Positions 19,815 through 28,692 of a stretch of 64,000 nucleotides of DNA are shown piece after piece (position 1 is the first letter of the stretch; the number at the start of each line of letters is the position of its first letter). The notes below the pieces were generated by a model that saw only the letters and a list, made by a program, of their open reading frames with translations, did not search any database and had not been told where the DNA came from. A program made the translations under genes and the position numbers. This stretch comes from Bradyrhizobium sp. ISRA430 (lineage in GTDB: Bacteria; Pseudomonadota; Alphaproteobacteria; Rhizobiales; Xanthobacteraceae): the NCBI RefSeq assembly GCF_029909975.1, contig NZ_CP094516.1:4836001-4900000 (forward strand), read 5' to 3'.

Positions 19815-20012
19815 GCTGCCTCTTCTCCCTCTCCCCGTTCTTACGGGGCCGCGACGAGCTTCGCTCGCGCTGAGAGGGTCGGGGTGAGAGGCTGCTTCAC
19901 CATTGCGGTGAGAGTTCGACTCGCGGAGGCTCCCCCTCACCCGCCGCGCTCCGGACGATGCTTTGCATCGCTCGGCGCGCGTCGGCCTCTCCCCGCAAGC
20001 AAGGAGAGGCGT
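19815..20012. repeat. CTCTCCCC-family palindromic repeat
   Basis: Second well-preserved copy of the element at 1-153: CTTCTCCCTCTCCCCG, a G-rich middle with GGTCGGGGTGAGAGGCTGCT, then CCTCTCCCCGCAAGCAAGGA. It sits between two leftward genes. Confidence 0.75.
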
Positions 20013-20028
20013 GGTCCGCACCGCAGGC

Positions 20029-20817
20029 TTACGCCGATCTGCGCCAGGGAATAAGCATCGATACGCGTTGTTTGTACTCCCGGTACTCGTCGCCGAAGAG
20101 GTCGACGAGATCGCGCTCCTCCAGCGCGATGCCGACGAAGATGTAGAGCGTGGTCACGGCCGCGAACAGCAGATGGCCCACTGTCATGGTCGGCGCTGCC
20201 CAGAACGCAATGATGAAGCCGAGATAGAGCGGATGACGCACGATTTTGTAGAACAGCGGCGTCTTGAAGCGCGGTGGCGGCGCTTCCTTGTCGAGGAGAT
20301 GATTGGTCACCTGGTGCAGCCCGAACAGCTCGAAATGATTGATCACGAAGGTCGAGGTGAAGACCAGCACCCAGCCTGCCAGCGCCAGCGTGACCAGTGT
20401 GACGGCGAGATCCGGATTTTCGACATCCCAAACGATCGCGGGTAGCGGGCGCCATTGCCAGAACAGGAGGAGCAGCGACAGGCTCGCCGCTAGCACGTAG
20501 GTGCTGCGCTCGACGGGCTTGGGGATCACTTGCGTCCACCACGCCTTGAACCGCTGGCGCGCCATCACGCTGTGTTGAATGGCGAACAGCGCCATCAGCA
20601 GAAGATTGATGATGACGGCTTCGACCGCGGGCGTATCGGTTCCGGTGTCGATGCTCTTGGGTACCACCAGCCCCATGACGAAGCCGATGGCGTAGAGAAC
20701 GGTCACGAAAAACACGAGATACGCCGCAATTCCGTACAGAAAGGCGATGAATTTAAATATGCGAGAGCCCGCAAAATCCGGGCTGATAGAATGCACGTGG
20801 TTATCAAATTGGGTCAT
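20029..20817 (-). CDS. mddA: Methanethiol S-methyltransferase (MddA/NnrU-like)
   Basis: Integral membrane methyltransferase of 262 aa with about five to six hydrophobic helices. It resembles MddA, which methylates methanethiol with S-adenosylmethionine to give dimethyl sulfide. The cofactor-binding segment is YKIVRHPLYLGFIIAFWAAP near residue 195, with LEERDLVDLFGDEYREYKQR near 235, as in isoprenylcysteine methyltransferase-like enzymes. The ATG at 20817 follows GGAG. The upstream neighbour is a divergent winged-helix/TPR regulator. NnrU-type or isoprenylcysteine-type activity is the alternative reading. Confidence 0.78.
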   Translation of the reverse strand: MTQFDNHVHSISPDFAGSRIFKFIAFLYGIAAYLVFFVTVLYAIGFVMGLVVPKSIDTGTDTPAVEAVIINLLLMALFAIQHSVMARQRFKAWWTQVIPKPVERSTYVLAASLSLLLLFWQWRPLPAIVWDVENPDLAVTLVTLALAGWVLVFTSTFVINHFELFGLHQVTNHLLDKEAPPPRFKTPLFYKIVRHPLYLGFIIAFWAAPTMTVGHLLFAAVTTLYIFVGIALEERDLVDLFGDEYREYKQRVSMLIPWRRSA

Positions 20818-20830
20818 AGACAGCTCCGTT

Positions 20831-20848
20831 GTGCCGAGGCGTCGGCAC
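20831..20848 (-). promoter_or_regulatory. Hairpin in the mddA leader
   Basis: GTGCCGA-ggcg-TCGGCAC, a 7-bp stem immediately upstream of the mddA ribosome-binding site. Its closeness to the GGAG could affect initiation, or it could be an operator for the divergent regulator. Both are inference. Confidence 0.35.
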
Positions 20849-20950
20849 TGCTTGGTCGCTGCAACATGCCGTATTGGACCGGTCTAAGCTTTTGCGGACG
20901 ATTGATTTTAGCCTGAGACCACTTTGATTTTTGCTTGAGATGACAGAATC

Positions 20951-22501
20951 GTGCGATTTCGCCTTGAAAATTATGTGCTCGACGACGGCCTGCGCGAGCT
21001 GACCTGCGACGGCGCCACGGTTCCGCTGCAACCGCAGGTGTTCGATCTGCTGCTCTATCTCGTCACCGAACGCGCCCGCGTGGTCAGCAAGGATGACCTG
21101 ATCCGCCATGTCTGGAGCGACCGGATCGTCTCGGACTCCGCCCTGAACAGCCGCATCAACGCCGCACGCAAGGCCCTCGGCGACGACGGCGCGGCACAGC
21201 GGCTGATCAAGACCGTTCCGCGTAAGGGCTTTCGCTTCGTCGGCGACGTCGCGGCGGAAGCCGCTGTCCCGCCCGCACCAGCCGAAGGCGGATCGTCGCC
21301 GGCGCGGCCGACGCCCGCACGACCGGCAATCGCGGTGCTCGCCTTCGAGAACATGAGCGAAGATCCCGAGCAGGAATATTTCGGCGACGGCATCAGCGAA
21401 GACATTCTCACCGCGCTGTCGAAGCAGCGCTGGTTCCTGGTGATCGCCCGCAATTCGTCCTTCACCTACAAGGGCCGCGCGGTCCATATCCGGCAGATCG
21501 CCGAGGAACTCGGCGTCCGCTACATCGTCGAAGGCAGCGTGCGAAAGGCGGAGAACCGCGTGCGGATCACCGCGCAGCTCAACGACGCGACCACCGGCAG
21601 CCATCTCTGGGCCGAGCGCTACGACCGCGAGCTCGTCGACGTCTTCACCGTGCAGGACGAGATCACCAACGCGATCGTCGCGGCGATCGAGCCGCAGATC
21701 CATGCGGCGGAGAATTTTCGCGCGCACCGCAAGCCGCCAGCGAGCCTGGATGCCTGGGACCTCGTGATGCGGGCGCTGTCGCATTACTGGCGCGTGACGC
21801 CGCAGGACCATATCGCGGCGCAGGCGCTGCTGGAACGTGCGGTCGCGATCGACCCGACCTACGGCCAGGCGCTGTCGGTGCTGGCGGCGAGCCACATGTT
21901 CGGCGTCCATCTCGGCTGGGCCGAGCTTGCCAAGGCGGCTCCGATCGCGGAAGCCGCAGCGCTCGCCGCGGTGCGCTGCGACCACGAGGATGCCTGGGCG
22001 CATACCGCGCTCGGCAGCGTCTTCTTCTCGACGCGCAGGCTCGCCGACGCGCTGTCCGAGTTCGAGCAGGCGCTCGCGCTCAACCCGAACTTCTCGCTGG
22101 CGCAGGGCTATTACGCGCTGGCGCTGTCTTATGCCGGCCGTTCCAAGGATTCGTTCGAAGCGGCGCAGAAGGCGATCAGGCTCAGTCCGCGCGATCCGTC
22201 GCTGGCGATCTATCACGGCATCGCCGGCTATGCGCGCTTCACCGAGCGGCGTTATGACGAAGCCATTGCGCTCGCGCGCGAGGCAATCCGCCACCGCGGC
22301 GACCTCACCGGCGCCTATCGCGTGCTGGCGGTCTCCGCCGGCATGACCGGCGATGTGGGGCTTGCAGAGATGGCGCTCCGCGAACTCCGGCGCACCCAGC
22401 CCAACATCTCGCTGCATTGGATCGCGACGCAACTGCCGTGGACCAACGCGGCCGACCGCGAGCACTATCTGGAGGGCTTCCGGCGGGCTGGCCTGAAGTG
22501 A
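20951..22501 (+). CDS. Winged-helix/TolB-N/TPR regulator, copy 2
   Basis: Close paralogue (516 aa) of the protein at 16409, with the same architecture: winged helix at 1-100 (QPQVFDLLLYLVTERARVVS, TVPRKGFRFVGDV), TolB-N-like domain (AIAVLAFENMSEDPEQEYFG, GISEDILTALSKQRW), and TPRs ending YLEGFRRAGLK. Many blocks are identical, including SRINAARKA and GSHLWAERYDR. The start is GTG at 20951. It is transcribed away from mddA (133 bp between starts) and toward the peptide-transporter genes, so either could be a target. Confidence 0.82.
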   Translation: MRFRLENYVLDDGLRELTCDGATVPLQPQVFDLLLYLVTERARVVSKDDLIRHVWSDRIVSDSALNSRINAARKALGDDGAAQRLIKTVPRKGFRFVGDVAAEAAVPPAPAEGGSSPARPTPARPAIAVLAFENMSEDPEQEYFGDGISEDILTALSKQRWFLVIARNSSFTYKGRAVHIRQIAEELGVRYIVEGSVRKAENRVRITAQLNDATTGSHLWAERYDRELVDVFTVQDEITNAIVAAIEPQIHAAENFRAHRKPPASLDAWDLVMRALSHYWRVTPQDHIAAQALLERAVAIDPTYGQALSVLAASHMFGVHLGWAELAKAAPIAEAAALAAVRCDHEDAWAHTALGSVFFSTRRLADALSEFEQALALNPNFSLAQGYYALALSYAGRSKDSFEAAQKAIRLSPRDPSLAIYHGIAGYARFTERRYDEAIALAREAIRHRGDLTGAYRVLAVSAGMTGDVGLAEMALRELRRTQPNISLHWIATQLPWTNAADREHYLEGFRRAGLK

Positions 22502-22680
22502 GGCCCTCTCCCGAGCTGTACATTTTTTGAGCGGTCACTGTCGAGACTTTCATCTTGCGGCGCGGAACGGGACCGTGTGAGCCTCGATAACGGATGGGGA
22601 CTGGGATGGGCTGGCCGCGCCTTTGCACGCGATGACGTTGCGGAGCGCGTGCGGCTGGCCGCGCTTGAGAAAGATACGTC

Positions 22681-24231
22681 ATGCTGAAACGAGTGTTGCT
22701 TGGTCTCCTCCTCGCGTCAGGCCTCACGGCCACGGCGTCGGCGCAAGAGCCGAAGACGGGAGGCGTGATCAATGCGGTGATCCAGCCCGAGCCGCCCGGC
22801 CTGATGCTTGCGATGATCCAGAATGGTCCGACCCAGATGGTGTCGGGTAACATCTTCGAGGGGCTCTTGCGCTACAGCCCCAAGCTCGAGCCGCAGCCGG
22901 AGCTCGCCGAGAGTTGGAGCGTCAGCGAGGACGCCAAGACCTACACCTTCAAGCTTCGGAAGGGCGTGACCTGGCATGACGGAAAGCCCTTCACCTCCGC
23001 CGACGTGCTGTTCTCGGTCGAGATGCTGAAGCAGACGCACGCCCGCGCCCGCAATAATCTCGTGCAGGTCGACAAGGTCGAGGCGCCCGACGACTACACC
23101 GTGGTGTTCACGCTGAAGCAGCCGTTCGGCCCCTTCCTTGGCATCTTCGAGGTCGGCTCGATGCCGATGGTGCCGAAGCATCTCTATGAAGGCACCGACT
23201 GGAAGACCAATCCCTACAACAACGCGCCGGTCGGCACCGGCCCCTTCATGTTCAAGGAGTGGCAGAAGGGCTCGTTCATCCGCCTGGTCAGAAACCCGAA
23301 CTACCACGAGAAGGGCAAACCCTATCTAGACGAGATCTACTGGCAGATCATCCCGGACGCCGCCGCCCGCTCGGTGGCGTTCGAGACCGGCAAGGTCGAC
23401 GTGCTGCCCGGCGGCTCGGTTGAGAATTTCGACGTGCCGCGGCTGTCCAAGCTGAAGGACACCTGCGTCACCGGCGCCGGCTGGGAGTTCTTCTCGCCGC
23501 TGGCCTGGCTCTGGCTCAACAATCGTCAGGGACCGCTCGCCGACAAACGGGTGCGGCAGGCGATCCTGTATGCAATCGACCGCGATTTCGCCAAGGACGT
23601 GATCTGGAATGGGCTCGGCAAGGTCGCCACCGGTCCGTCGGCCTCGACGATCAAGTACTACACCGACGACGTGCCGAAATATCCGTACGACCCGGCCAAG
23701 GCCAAGGCGCTGCTCAAGGAGGCCGGCTACAAGGGCGAGAAGATCCGCCTGCTCCCCCTCGCCTATGGCGAGACCTGGCAGCGCTGGGGCGAGGCCGTGA
23801 AGCAGAACCTCCAGGACGTCGGCATGAACATCGAGACGATCGCAACCGATGTTGCCGGCGGCAACCAGAAGATCGGCGACTGGGACTACGACATCGCCTT
23901 CACCTATCTCTACCAATACGGCGATCCCGCGCTCGGGGTGGGACGCAACTACGTCTCCAGCGCGATTGCCAAAGGCCAGGTGTTCAACAACGTCGAGGGC
24001 TACTCCAATCCCGAGATCGACAAGCTCTTTGCCGATGGTGCGGTCGCAACGCCCGATGCCAGGCGCAAGGAGATCTACGAGAAGGCGCAGAAGATCCTGG
24101 TCGAGGACGTGCCGGTGGCCTGGATGCTCGAGCTGCAATTCCCGACCATCACGCGCTGCAAGGTCAAGAACCTGATCACCACCGCGATCGGCGTCAATGA
24201 CGGCTTCAAGGACGCATGGCTCGACAAGTGA
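22681..24231 (+). CDS. Peptide-type ABC transporter solute-binding protein (SBP_bac_5)
   Basis: Periplasmic binding protein of 516 aa. The signal peptide ends LTATASAQ, with no lipobox cysteine. Family pattern ESWSVSEDAKTYTFKLRKGV, TWHDGKPFTSADVLFS near residue 80-110, and GTGPFMFKEW near 180. Such proteins deliver peptides, nickel, opines or sugars. It is the first gene of a complete importer cluster (two permeases and a fused double ATPase follow). Confidence 0.92.
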   Translation: MLKRVLLGLLLASGLTATASAQEPKTGGVINAVIQPEPPGLMLAMIQNGPTQMVSGNIFEGLLRYSPKLEPQPELAESWSVSEDAKTYTFKLRKGVTWHDGKPFTSADVLFSVEMLKQTHARARNNLVQVDKVEAPDDYTVVFTLKQPFGPFLGIFEVGSMPMVPKHLYEGTDWKTNPYNNAPVGTGPFMFKEWQKGSFIRLVRNPNYHEKGKPYLDEIYWQIIPDAAARSVAFETGKVDVLPGGSVENFDVPRLSKLKDTCVTGAGWEFFSPLAWLWLNNRQGPLADKRVRQAILYAIDRDFAKDVIWNGLGKVATGPSASTIKYYTDDVPKYPYDPAKAKALLKEAGYKGEKIRLLPLAYGETWQRWGEAVKQNLQDVGMNIETIATDVAGGNQKIGDWDYDIAFTYLYQYGDPALGVGRNYVSSAIAKGQVFNNVEGYSNPEIDKLFADGAVATPDARRKEIYEKAQKILVEDVPVAWMLELQFPTITRCKVKNLITTAIGVNDGFKDAWLDK

Positions 24232-24326
24232 TGTCCTGCCACTTCACCTCTCCCCTCAAGCGGGGCGAGGGAGCCCACGGCCCGCCCGTGTGGCCATAGT
24301 TACGACCACCAACATGGCTCCCTAAA
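24232..24326. other. Spacer with a partial CTCTCCCC repeat
   Basis: 95-bp gap between binding protein and first permease. It holds a short fragment of the dispersed repeat (CCTCTCCCCTCAAGCGGGGC at 24246-24265). A stem here might lower downstream expression relative to the binding protein. Confidence 0.4.
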
Positions 24327-25298
24327 ATGCTCTCCTTCGTCGCTCAACGTGTCCTGAAGGGCGCGATCGTCCTGCTCGCGATCGTCGTCCTCAATTTCCT
24401 TCTGATCCGGCTTGCGCCCGGTGATCCCGCGGTCGTGATGGCAGGCGAGGCCGGCGCCAGCGATCAGGTCTTCGTCAAGCAATTGCGGGAAAAGTTCGGT
24501 CTCGACAAGCCACTGCCCGAGCAGCTCTTCATCTACGTCAAGGGTGTCGTCACCTTCGATCTCGGCTTCTCCTTCCGCCAGCAGGCGCCGGTGTCGAAGC
24601 TGATCCTCGAACGGCTGCCGGCGACGCTGCTGCTCACGCTGACGGCATTCGCGATCTCGCTGGCGCTCGGCATCCTGTTCGGCACCTTAGCTGCGCGCTT
24701 CGCCGGGACATGGCTCGATACCGCCGTCACCGTGTTCGCGCTGATCTTCTACGCCATGCCGATCTTCTGGGTGGCGCTGATGGGGATCCTCCTGTTCTCC
24801 GTCGCGGTCGATTGGCTGCCGAGCTTCGGCTACGACACGGTCGGCGGCAACTTCACGGGCTTCGCCCATGTGATCGACGTCGCAAAGCACCTGATCATGC
24901 CGGCGATGACGCTCGGCCTGTTCTTCATGGCGACCTATACCCGCATGACGCGGGCCTCGATGCTGGAGGTGAAGCGGCTCGACTTCATCAAGACCGCGCG
25001 CGCCAAGGGCCTGTCCGATGCCGTGATCCAGCGTCGCCACGTGCTGCGCAACGCGCTGCTGCCGGTCGTGACGCTGGCCGGCGTGCATTCCGGCACGCTG
25101 ATCGGCGGCGCGGTCATCACCGAGACCGTGTTCGCCTGGCCCGGCATCGGGCGGCTGATGTACGACGCGCTCTTGCAGCGCGACTATAACCTCTTGCTCG
25201 GCGTCTTCGTGATCTGCTCCGCCATGGTGCTGATCTTCAACCTCATCACCGACCTCGTCTACCGCCTGGTCGACCCGCGCATCGAATTCGCCGCATGA
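24327..25298 (+). CDS. Peptide-type ABC transporter permease (DppB-like)
   Basis: Inner-membrane permease, 323 aa, about six transmembrane segments. The N-terminal MLSFVAQRVLKGAIVLLAIV is typical of DppB/OppB. The EAA-loop region reads YTRMTRASMLEVKRLDFIKT, then ARAKGLSDAVIQRRHVLRNA. ATG at 24327; its stop overlaps the next permease as ATGA. Confidence 0.92.
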   Translation: MLSFVAQRVLKGAIVLLAIVVLNFLLIRLAPGDPAVVMAGEAGASDQVFVKQLREKFGLDKPLPEQLFIYVKGVVTFDLGFSFRQQAPVSKLILERLPATLLLTLTAFAISLALGILFGTLAARFAGTWLDTAVTVFALIFYAMPIFWVALMGILLFSVAVDWLPSFGYDTVGGNFTGFAHVIDVAKHLIMPAMTLGLFFMATYTRMTRASMLEVKRLDFIKTARAKGLSDAVIQRRHVLRNALLPVVTLAGVHSGTLIGGAVITETVFAWPGIGRLMYDALLQRDYNLLLGVFVICSAMVLIFNLITDLVYRLVDPRIEFAA

Positions 25299-26134
25299 AA
25301 CAGTTCTGGACATCGATGATGCGCAGCCCGAGCGGCGTCATCGGCCTCATCATCCTTCTCTTCGCGATCTCGGTCGCGGTGTTCGGGCCGATGCTGTTCC
25401 CGAACTCGCCCTGGCGCATGGTGCAGCGGCCGTTCCTGCCACCCTTCACGCTCTCGACCGTGCCGCTCGGCACCGACGCGCTCGGCCGCGACGTCTTCGC
25501 CGGCATGATCTTTGGCGCACGCGTGTCGCTTCTGGTCGGACTCGTTTCCACGCTGGCCGCACTGATCGTCGGCGTTCCGATCGGCGCCACGGCCGGCTAT
25601 TTCGGCGGCAAGGTCGATGATGCCCTGATGCGGTTCACCGAATTCTTCCAAACCATCCCGAGCTTCGCGCTCGCGATCGTGCTGGTCGCGATCCTGCAGC
25701 CCTCGATCCATTCGATCGTGGCCTCGATCGCGGTGGTGAGCTGGCCGCCGGTCGCCCGCCTCGTCCGCGGCGAGGTGCTGTCGCTGCGCACGCGGGAATA
25801 TGTCCAGGCTGCCGTGGTCACAGGCCAGAGCAGCACCTGGATCATCCTGCGCGAGATTTTGCCAAACGCGCTGTCGCCGGTGATCGTGCTGGCTTCGCTG
25901 ATGGTGGCGACCGCGATCCTGCTGGAATCCTCGCTGTCGTTCCTCGGCCTCGGCGATCCCAATCTGATCTCCTGGGGCTACATGGTCGGCGCCGGCCGCA
26001 CCGTGATCCGGCAGGCCTGGTGGATTACCGTGTTCCCTGGTGTCGCCATCCTGTTCTCGGTGCTCGGCCTGAACCTGATCGGCGAGGGCCTCAACGACGC
26101 GCTCAATCCGCGCCTGTCGCGCGAAGGACGCTGA
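25295..26134 (+). CDS. Peptide-type ABC transporter permease (DppC-like)
   Basis: Inner-membrane permease, 279 aa, partner of the preceding gene. The PLGTDALGRDVFAGMIFGAR segment near residue 50 is the DppC hallmark, and the EAA loop lies around LRTREYVQAAVVTGQSSTWI. The ATG at 25295 overlaps the upstream stop (ATGA), and its own stop overlaps the ATPase start (TGATG), indicating tight coupling. Confidence 0.92.
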   Translation: MKQFWTSMMRSPSGVIGLIILLFAISVAVFGPMLFPNSPWRMVQRPFLPPFTLSTVPLGTDALGRDVFAGMIFGARVSLLVGLVSTLAALIVGVPIGATAGYFGGKVDDALMRFTEFFQTIPSFALAIVLVAILQPSIHSIVASIAVVSWPPVARLVRGEVLSLRTREYVQAAVVTGQSSTWIILREILPNALSPVIVLASLMVATAILLESSLSFLGLGDPNLISWGYMVGAGRTVIRQAWWITVFPGVAILFSVLGLNLIGEGLNDALNPRLSREGR

Positions 26135-27756
26135 TGATGACCACCCCGCCCGTCGTCTCCATCAAGAACCTCAAGATCGCGCTGCCGAAGGGCGCCGAGC
26201 GGCCGTTCGCGGTCGATGGCGTCTCGCTGGACCTGAAGCCCGGCAAGATCGTCTGCGTGGTCGGCGAATCCGGCTCCGGCAAATCGATGTGCGCGCATGC
26301 GCTGATGGGCCTCTTGCCGGACACGGTTGCCGTCACCTCCGGCGAGATCCAGTTCGAAGGCCGCGACCTGCTGGGACTCGACGACGACGCCTGGCGCGAC
26401 CTGCGCGGCCGCAGGCTCGCGATGATCTTTCAGGAGCCGATGACCGCGCTCAATCCGTTGATGCGGATCGGCGACCAGATGGCGGAGATGTTCGAGGCGC
26501 ACGGCCTGCTCTCGCCCAAGGAGCGGCGCGCGAAGGCGCTGGCGCTGGCTCGCGAGGTCGGCCTGCCCGACCCCGAGCGGATCGTGCGCGCCTATCCGCA
26601 CCAGCTCTCCGGCGGCCAGCGCCAGCGCGCCATGATCGCGATGGCGCTCGCGCTCGAGCCTGTGGTGCTTGTCGCGGACGAACCGACCACCGCACTCGAC
26701 GTCACCACACAGGCCCAGATCCTGAAGCTGATCCGCAATCTCCAGCAGAGCCGCAACATGGCGGTGATGTTCATCACCCATGATTTTGGCGTGGTCGCAG
26801 ACATCGCCGACCAGGTCGTGGTCCTGCGCCATGGCAAGGTCGTCGAGGAGGGTCCCGCCTCGGCCGTCTTCGATCAGCCGCAGCACGACTACACAAAGGC
26901 GCTGCTCGCCGCCGTGCCGTCGATGGACCCGCCGGCGCGCACCCCGCTCGACGATCGGGCCAAGGCCGTCGAGGTAATCGGGCTGGACAAGACTTACGTC
27001 ACCTCGGGCGGCTGGTTCCGCGAGGACCGCCGCGTCGATGCGGCGTGCGAGGTCAATTTCACCATCCTGAAAGGCGAGACGCTCGGCCTCGTCGGCGAAT
27101 CCGGCTCCGGCAAGTCGTCGGTAGCGCGCCTCGTGATGCGGCTGATCGAGCCTGACCGCGGCACGGTGCGGATCGGCGAGACAGATCTCACCTCGCTCCA
27201 AGGCAAGGCGCTGCGCGCCGAGCGCCATCGCATCCAGATGATCTTCCAGGATCCGTTCGCTTCGCTCAATCCGCGCCGCAAGATCGGACACATCATCGCC
27301 GACGGCCCGATCGCGGCGGGCACCGAGTCGAAGGCGGCGTTCGCACGCGCCCGCGATCTCCTGAAGATGGTCGGCTTGGATGCCGGCGCGCTCGACCGCT
27401 ACCCGCATCAATTTTCCGGCGGCCAGCGCCAGCGCATCGGAATTGCGCGCGCGCTCGCGCTCGATCCTGAGATCATCGTCGCCGACGAGGCGGTCTCCGC
27501 GCTCGACGTCTCGGTGCAGGCGCAGGTCTTGAAGCTGCTCGAAAACCTCAAGGCCCGCCTCGACCTGTCGATGCTGTTCATCACCCACGACTTACGCGTC
27601 GCCGCGCAAATCTGCGACCGCATCGCGGTGATGCAGCGCGGCGCCATCGTCGAGCTGAAGCCGACGGCGCAGCTCTTCGCCGCGCCCGAGCACGTCTATA
27701 CGCGCGAGCTGCTGGCGGCGGTGCCGGGACGGAAGCAGCGCGCGCCCGCGGCGTGA
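26134..27756 (+). CDS. Fused double ATPase of peptide-type ABC transporter (DppD-DppF)
   Basis: Protein of 540 aa with two complete ABC ATPase domains in one chain. Domain 1: GESGSGKSM, LSGGQRQR, VLVADEPTTALD. Domain 2: GESGSGKSS near residue 320, FSGGQRQR, IIVADEAVSALD. The second Walker B reads DEAVSALD instead of DEPxSALD, common in DppF-like domains. The fusion is as in GsiA/YejF and replaces separate DppD and DppF. Start ATG 26134, after GAAGGACG. Confidence 0.93.
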   Translation: MMTTPPVVSIKNLKIALPKGAERPFAVDGVSLDLKPGKIVCVVGESGSGKSMCAHALMGLLPDTVAVTSGEIQFEGRDLLGLDDDAWRDLRGRRLAMIFQEPMTALNPLMRIGDQMAEMFEAHGLLSPKERRAKALALAREVGLPDPERIVRAYPHQLSGGQRQRAMIAMALALEPVVLVADEPTTALDVTTQAQILKLIRNLQQSRNMAVMFITHDFGVVADIADQVVVLRHGKVVEEGPASAVFDQPQHDYTKALLAAVPSMDPPARTPLDDRAKAVEVIGLDKTYVTSGGWFREDRRVDAACEVNFTILKGETLGLVGESGSGKSSVARLVMRLIEPDRGTVRIGETDLTSLQGKALRAERHRIQMIFQDPFASLNPRRKIGHIIADGPIAAGTESKAAFARARDLLKMVGLDAGALDRYPHQFSGGQRQRIGIARALALDPEIIVADEAVSALDVSVQAQVLKLLENLKARLDLSMLFITHDLRVAAQICDRIAVMQRGAIVELKPTAQLFAAPEHVYTRELLAAVPGRKQRAPAA

Positions 27757-28142
27757 GCGATCGGTCGCGCGCCGGTGCCGCCACGGGTTCGTCGAACTTT
27801 GAGATGGTTCCAAAGATTTGCGCACTGGCCGAGACGAAACATATTCGATCCAGCAGCATTTGCTCCGGGCGACTGCGCTTGCTGATGACAGCAGGGGGTA
27901 AGGTGGCACCAGCATTCGCTCGCCCGGCTGCTGAAGCCTCGCACGAGGTGGTGAGTAGCTTCACAATCCGGCGCGAGAGAGCCGGTAACGCTAGAGTGTC
28001 CGGAGCAGTCACGCGCTTTTTATCCCATCGTGATTGCCTAGCCAGCTTCAAAGCTGCAAGTGGCACCCTACTTCAGGATCAAATGATATCCATCATCTCA
28101 TGATGGATTTGCTTGCGAATGTTTGGAGCGAACGGAGCGAAT
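27757..28142. other. Gene-free gap with a hairpin at 28088-28108
   Basis: No supportable gene in 386 bp. Near its end is a perfect stem ATCCATCAT-ctc-ATGATGGAT just before the first small ORF at 28143. This could be part of the leader of the small gene pair or a weak transcript end of the transporter operon. No T-tract follows. Confidence 0.4.
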
Positions 28143-28307
28143 ATGGGCGAAGTTATACAGTTTGTCTCGAGATCCGAGCGCGAGCGAGCGCGCCTCATCA
28201 AGGAAGCACGCGCGATATATGACAGCATCTTCCCGGCAGCCGAGCCGGTCGCGCAGCAGGACAACGCAACGATCACTCGCGGCAACGACGGGGGCAATCT
28301 CTCGTGA
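28143..28307 (+). CDS. Small hypothetical protein
   Basis: 54-aa charged protein, with GEVIQFVSRSERERARLIKE as its opening. No signal peptide or membrane segment. ATG at 28143 is preceded by GGAGCGAAT, a usable ribosome site. The stop overlaps the next ORF as GTGA. The coupling and the ribosome site make it a likely real gene. Function unknown. Confidence 0.55.
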   Translation: MGEVIQFVSRSERERARLIKEARAIYDSIFPAAEPVAQQDNATITRGNDGGNLS

Positions 28308-28513
28308 TCAAGATCATCGCCGTGCTCTGCAGCCTCTCCTCTCCGGCAAATTGCCACGAGCAGATCGTCACCACCTCGGACTTCGCTAACGTCTCTGTGC
28401 AGTCCTGTCTGATGGGCGCACCGCAGCTCGCCGAATGGATGAACCAGCATCCCGCGGAGCGCCTCGCGGCGTGGCGCTGCGTGATCGGCCAACAGAACGG
28501 CAGGGGAGCTTAG
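28304..28513 (+). CDS. Small cysteine-containing hypothetical protein
   Basis: 69-aa protein starting at GTG 28304, overlapping the upstream ORF by four bases (GTGA). Three to four cysteines occur in CSLSSPANCHEQ, VSVQSCLMGAPQLAEWM and ERLAAWRCVIG. The N terminus is weakly hydrophobic (MIKIIAVLCSLSS) and could be a short signal sequence. I recall similar small proteins in Bradyrhizobium, but I cannot verify that here. Confidence 0.55.
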   Translation: MIKIIAVLCSLSSPANCHEQIVTTSDFANVSVQSCLMGAPQLAEWMNQHPAERLAAWRCVIGQQNGRGA

Positions 28514-28692
28514 GCCGCTCTGCCGTGCCCCGAGCACGCCTATACGCGCAAGCCTCATCGCAAACCAGCCATCTTGTACAGCGGCGAAGCGCCCGTCGAG
28601 GACCCAGCGGTGACGACACGACATCCCCGGAGTAACATGCCGTGTGCGCCGTCTGAGCGTCGCCGATAAGCAGGCATGAAGGGGGAAGCCGG

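Noticed and set aside
20804-22465. Long minus-strand open frame opposite the winged-helix/TPR regulator
   Set aside because: The plus strand encodes recognisable domains from end to end. The antisense product is low-complexity Arg/Val/His-rich.
25978-27588. Minus-strand open frame of 536 codons
   Set aside because: It is antisense to the double ATPase gene, which is clearly real.
27753-28103. Plus-strand frame of about 116 codons after the double ATPase
   Set aside because: It begins four bases inside the ATPase stop, has no ribosome site or domain, and its composition is unlike the neighbouring genes.
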